A stretch of 64,000 bases of DNA from Eggerthella sp. (GTDB lineage Bacteria; Actinomycetota; Coriobacteriia; Coriobacteriales; Eggerthellaceae): positions 1-64,000 of the forward strand of contig JAUNWY010000003.1 in NCBI GenBank assembly GCA_030540085.1. The letters run 5' to 3'. The notes under the pieces are model-generated. The model saw nothing but the letters and a program-made list of their open reading frames with translations, made no database searches and had not been told where the DNA came from. Shown piece by piece: positions 61,861-64,000 of this stretch (position 1 is the stretch's first letter; the number at the start of each line of letters is the position of its first letter). The translations under genes and the position numbers were made by a program.

Positions 61861-63533
61861 AGGTTTCGGGCATTCGTCTTTCGCTGGATGCGGCGCTGCC
61901 GGAAAATGCCGAGATGAGAACGAAGGAAGTGGCTCGCGCCTTGGGCGTTTCCGAGCGCGATATCTGCAGCGCTGTTCTGACGCGCAAAAGCGTGGATGCG
62001 CGCAAAAGGAACAATGTTCATTTCACTACTTCGTTTCGCGTCGAATTGCCGCAAGCTCAGGAACAACGCCTGCTTAATAGGGCGCCAAAGGGCCTAAACG
62101 TTCGCGTGGCAAAAGAATACGAACCCCTTTTGTGCCCTGACTGCTCCCACTCCAATCGCAATCAGGGCGGCAGAGTTGTGGTAGTGGGCTTGGGTCCCGC
62201 GGGGCTTTTCGCCGCGCTGTACCTGGCACGCTGTGGGCTCCGCCCCTTGGTGGTGGAACGCGGCTTCGACGTGGAACGGCGCGCTGAAGGCATCGCGGCA
62301 TTCCACGCAACGGGCGCTTTAAACCCCAACTCCAACATTCAATTCGGCGAAGGCGGAGCGGGTACGTTTTCAGACGGCAAGCTCACTACCAATATCAAGA
62401 ATCCTTTTGCAAAGCACGTGCTGCATTGGTTCGTTGACGCCGGTGCGCCCGAAAGCATCTTGATCGATGCCCATCCGCACCTGGGCAGCGATAACTTACC
62501 CGGTATCGTGAGCGCTATGCGCAACGAAGTAATCGAGCGTGGCGGTGAAGTGCGTTTCGGCACGCGTCTTTCTGGGTGGAGCTTTGCGGAAGGCGAGCTT
62601 GCCACCGTACAGCTGGAAAACGTGGAAACGGGCGCTTACGAAGAAATTGCTGCTGCTGAACTGGTGTTGGCGTGCGGTCATTCGGCGCGTGATGTGTTCG
62701 AGCTGTGCCGCAACCAGGGCTTCGCCATGGAACAGAAGCCCTTTTCGGTGGGCGTGCGCATAGAGCATTCGCAGCAGGCCATTAATCAGGCTCAATGGGG
62801 GAAAGCATCGAAGCATCCCGCCTTGGGCGCTGCCGAATACAAGCTAGCGGTGCATTTGCCTACGGGCCGCAGCGTATACACGTTCTGCATGTGCCCTGGT
62901 GGGGAAGTGGTGGCCGCCGCCAGCGAAGAGGGAGGCATTGTCACCAATGGCATGAGCCGTTATGCCCGTGCAGGAAAGAACGCCAATTCGGCAGTGCTGG
63001 TGAACGTCGATCCTACCGATTTCGGAAGCAGCGATGTGCTGGCGGGCGTTCAGCTCCAGCGTGAAATAGAGCAGGCGGCGTTTCGCGTTTCGGCAGAACA
63101 CGGCGGGAAGCCCTACGAAGCGCCAAGCCAGCGCGTGGGGAGTTTTTTGGGTGGCTCCGCTCCAGTGAAGGGCGCAAAGCCTGCGCCAACGTATGCTCGC
63201 GGCGTGATCGAAGCGCCCATTGCCGAGTGCTTCCCTTCTTTCGTGTCCGAAGCGCTCGCGCAGGCGTTGCCTCTGCTGGGACGAAAACTGAAGGGTTTTG
63301 ATGACCCGAATGCCCTGATGACGGCCCCGGAAACGCGGTCTTCTTCGCCGGTTCGCATTTGTCGTGGCCGTGATATGCAGGCGCGTTTTGTCAAGGAAGG
63401 CGCCGATCTTGAAGACCTTCCCGGCAACGGCGTGTACCCCTGCGGGGAGGGTCCTGGTTTTGCGGGCGGCATCATGTCTGCCGCCTGTGATGGCTTGAGG
63501 ATAGCCAGCAGGATTGCAGAGCGTTACGTTTAA
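61854..63533 (+). CDS. FAD-dependent dehydrogenase (COG2509 type)
   Basis: 559 residues from ATG 61854, with AAGGAG in the end of the upstream gene; the overlap implies translational coupling. The N-terminal 95 residues (LSLDAALPENAEMRTKEVARAL, RKSVDARKRNNVHFT) are the small accessory domain of this family; the FAD motif VVVVGLGPAGLFAALYLA follows at about 105-122; NSNIQFGEGGAGTFSDGKL, PFSVGVRIEH and CGEGPGFAGGIMSAA are conserved. Substrate unknown. Together with the gene before it, it forms a two-flavoprotein operon closed by a terminator. Confidence 0.92.
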   Translation: MLEVSGIRLSLDAALPENAEMRTKEVARALGVSERDICSAVLTRKSVDARKRNNVHFTTSFRVELPQAQEQRLLNRAPKGLNVRVAKEYEPLLCPDCSHSNRNQGGRVVVVGLGPAGLFAALYLARCGLRPLVVERGFDVERRAEGIAAFHATGALNPNSNIQFGEGGAGTFSDGKLTTNIKNPFAKHVLHWFVDAGAPESILIDAHPHLGSDNLPGIVSAMRNEVIERGGEVRFGTRLSGWSFAEGELATVQLENVETGAYEEIAAAELVLACGHSARDVFELCRNQGFAMEQKPFSVGVRIEHSQQAINQAQWGKASKHPALGAAEYKLAVHLPTGRSVYTFCMCPGGEVVAAASEEGGIVTNGMSRYARAGKNANSAVLVNVDPTDFGSSDVLAGVQLQREIEQAAFRVSAEHGGKPYEAPSQRVGSFLGGSAPVKGAKPAPTYARGVIEAPIAECFPSFVSEALAQALPLLGRKLKGFDDPNALMTAPETRSSSPVRICRGRDMQARFVKEGADLEDLPGNGVYPCGEGPGFAGGIMSAACDGLRIASRIAERYV

Positions 63534-63542
63534 TCCCAGTTC

Positions 63543-63582
63543 AATGCCACCGGGAGCATGTGCTCCTGGTGGCATTATTTTT
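63543..63582 (+). terminator. Terminator of the flavoprotein operon
   Basis: AATGCCACCGGGAGCA and TGCTCCTGGTGGCATT form a long stem with one mismatch, followed by ATTTTTC. Confidence 0.88.
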
Positions 63583-63914
63583 CATGTGCCGTTTAAGCCC
63601 AGGAGTTAGCGAGGGGCGTCGGGCTTGGGGTCGTGGTGGTTGCGAGTGGGTTTTCGGCTTGCGCGCCAATCGGATCCGCCTCATTTCCTGGTCGGAAAAT
63701 CTGCGAGCACTCTGCTTGCGGCTCAGGCTATTCCCCTTTGCCGGCGCAGGAATGCGGCGTCTGGGCCTGGGGCGCGAAGAGCGCAGCCTCTCTTCCCCTT
63801 TAACCGCCACCGAAAAACAAGGTAACAATTCGCTGAAAGCGAACCATTATCCGCGGGTAATGCTGTGCCCCGCGCTGTGGGCGCGGTATTATTGAAGTCC
63901 TGAAACAAGGCTTA
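63583..63914. other. Gap near the right edge
   Basis: About 330 bases, GC-rich, with no supported gene. TATTAT at about 63888 could be the -10 of a gene starting near 63915. Confidence 0.4.
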
Positions 63915-64000
63915 GTGCCACGCGCGAAACCGCATGGCGAAACGTCCCATAATCATGAAAGCTTTGATGAAAATGCCCCACGGAGCGCACACACACGAAG
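63915..64000 (+). CDS. Possible gene start running off the right edge
   Basis: A GTG at 63915 with AAGG just upstream opens a frame without stops to the end (MPRAKPHGETSHNHESFDEN...). An ATG at 63934 in another frame is an alternative but lacks an RBS. Only 28 codons are seen, so neither the start nor the product can be settled. Confidence 0.3.
   Translation, partial: MPRAKPHGETSHNHESFDENAPRSAHTR

Overview
The window is chromosomal DNA from an anaerobic, high-GC Gram-positive bacterium. The best fit is the class Coriobacteriia, probably an Eggerthella/Slackia-type gut anaerobe; this is an inference from gene content and gene order, and no species is claimed. The supporting signs are the actinobacterial cluster infA-rpmJ-rpsM-rpsK-rpsD-rpoA-rplQ, an oxygen-independent ribonucleotide reductase with its activase (nrdD-nrdG), a superoxide reductase, an LPxTG-type surface protein, LCP and LtaS-like envelope enzymes, MurT/GatD peptidoglycan amidation, CstA and an ApbE flavin transferase.

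Layout. 0-5 kb: the end of an unidentified gene, a repeat island, then copper homeostasis (CsoR with a recognisable operator-promoter, and CopA with metal-binding domains at both ends). 5.9-13.3 kb: a desulforedoxin-like protein divergent from an enoyl-CoA hydratase, a TetR regulator, a choloylglycine-hydrolase-type amidase, a Nudix hydrolase and a metallo-beta-lactamase-fold hydrolase. 13.3-19.1 kb, minus strand: CstA with a partner of unknown function and, beyond a large repeat island, an acyl-CoA ligase. 20.4-33.8 kb: a fused MurT-GatD protein, an LCP ligase, ApbE, a large wall-anchored protein, an M18 aminopeptidase, IMP dehydrogenase and a secreted coiled-coil/barrel protein. 34.2-42.2 kb: leuS, a SanA-like protein, a 2-hydroxyacid dehydrogenase, a phosphodiesterase, tRNA-Lys and an LtaS-like enzyme. 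42.3-45.7 kb: the ribosomal protein/rpoA cluster. 46-55.3 kb: nrdDG under paired NrdR-type boxes, an ECF transporter T subunit, enolase, a DUF362 protein, an XRE membrane regulator and a nuclease-like protein. 56.1-63.5 kb: alanine racemase, family-4 uracil-DNA glycosylase, an Nfu-type protein, a Cys-rich protein, lgt, superoxide reductase and two FAD-dependent oxidoreductases.

The most unusual content is between the genes. Three non-coding repeat families can be delimited by eye. Family A is about 186 bp with roughly 45-bp terminal inverted repeats (three full copies of 185, 187 and 186 bp, plus one half copy). Family B is about 241 bp and built largely as a long inverted repeat (four copies, three of exactly 241 bp by my count). 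Family C consists of about 35-bp REP-like palindromes (four copies). Families A and B each carry a short tandem satellite on one side only: 16-17-bp units beside A and 41-bp units beside B, the latter in phase with the element end. No transposase or associated protein is encoded in the window. These may be non-autonomous mobile elements, structured RNAs or nucleoid/regulatory sites; the sequence alone does not decide.

A second general observation is that at least seven genes lack a Shine-Dalgarno sequence and have a -10-like hexamer 6-8 nt before the start codon, which suggests leaderless transcripts. Most other genes have clear AGGAG-type ribosome binding sites.
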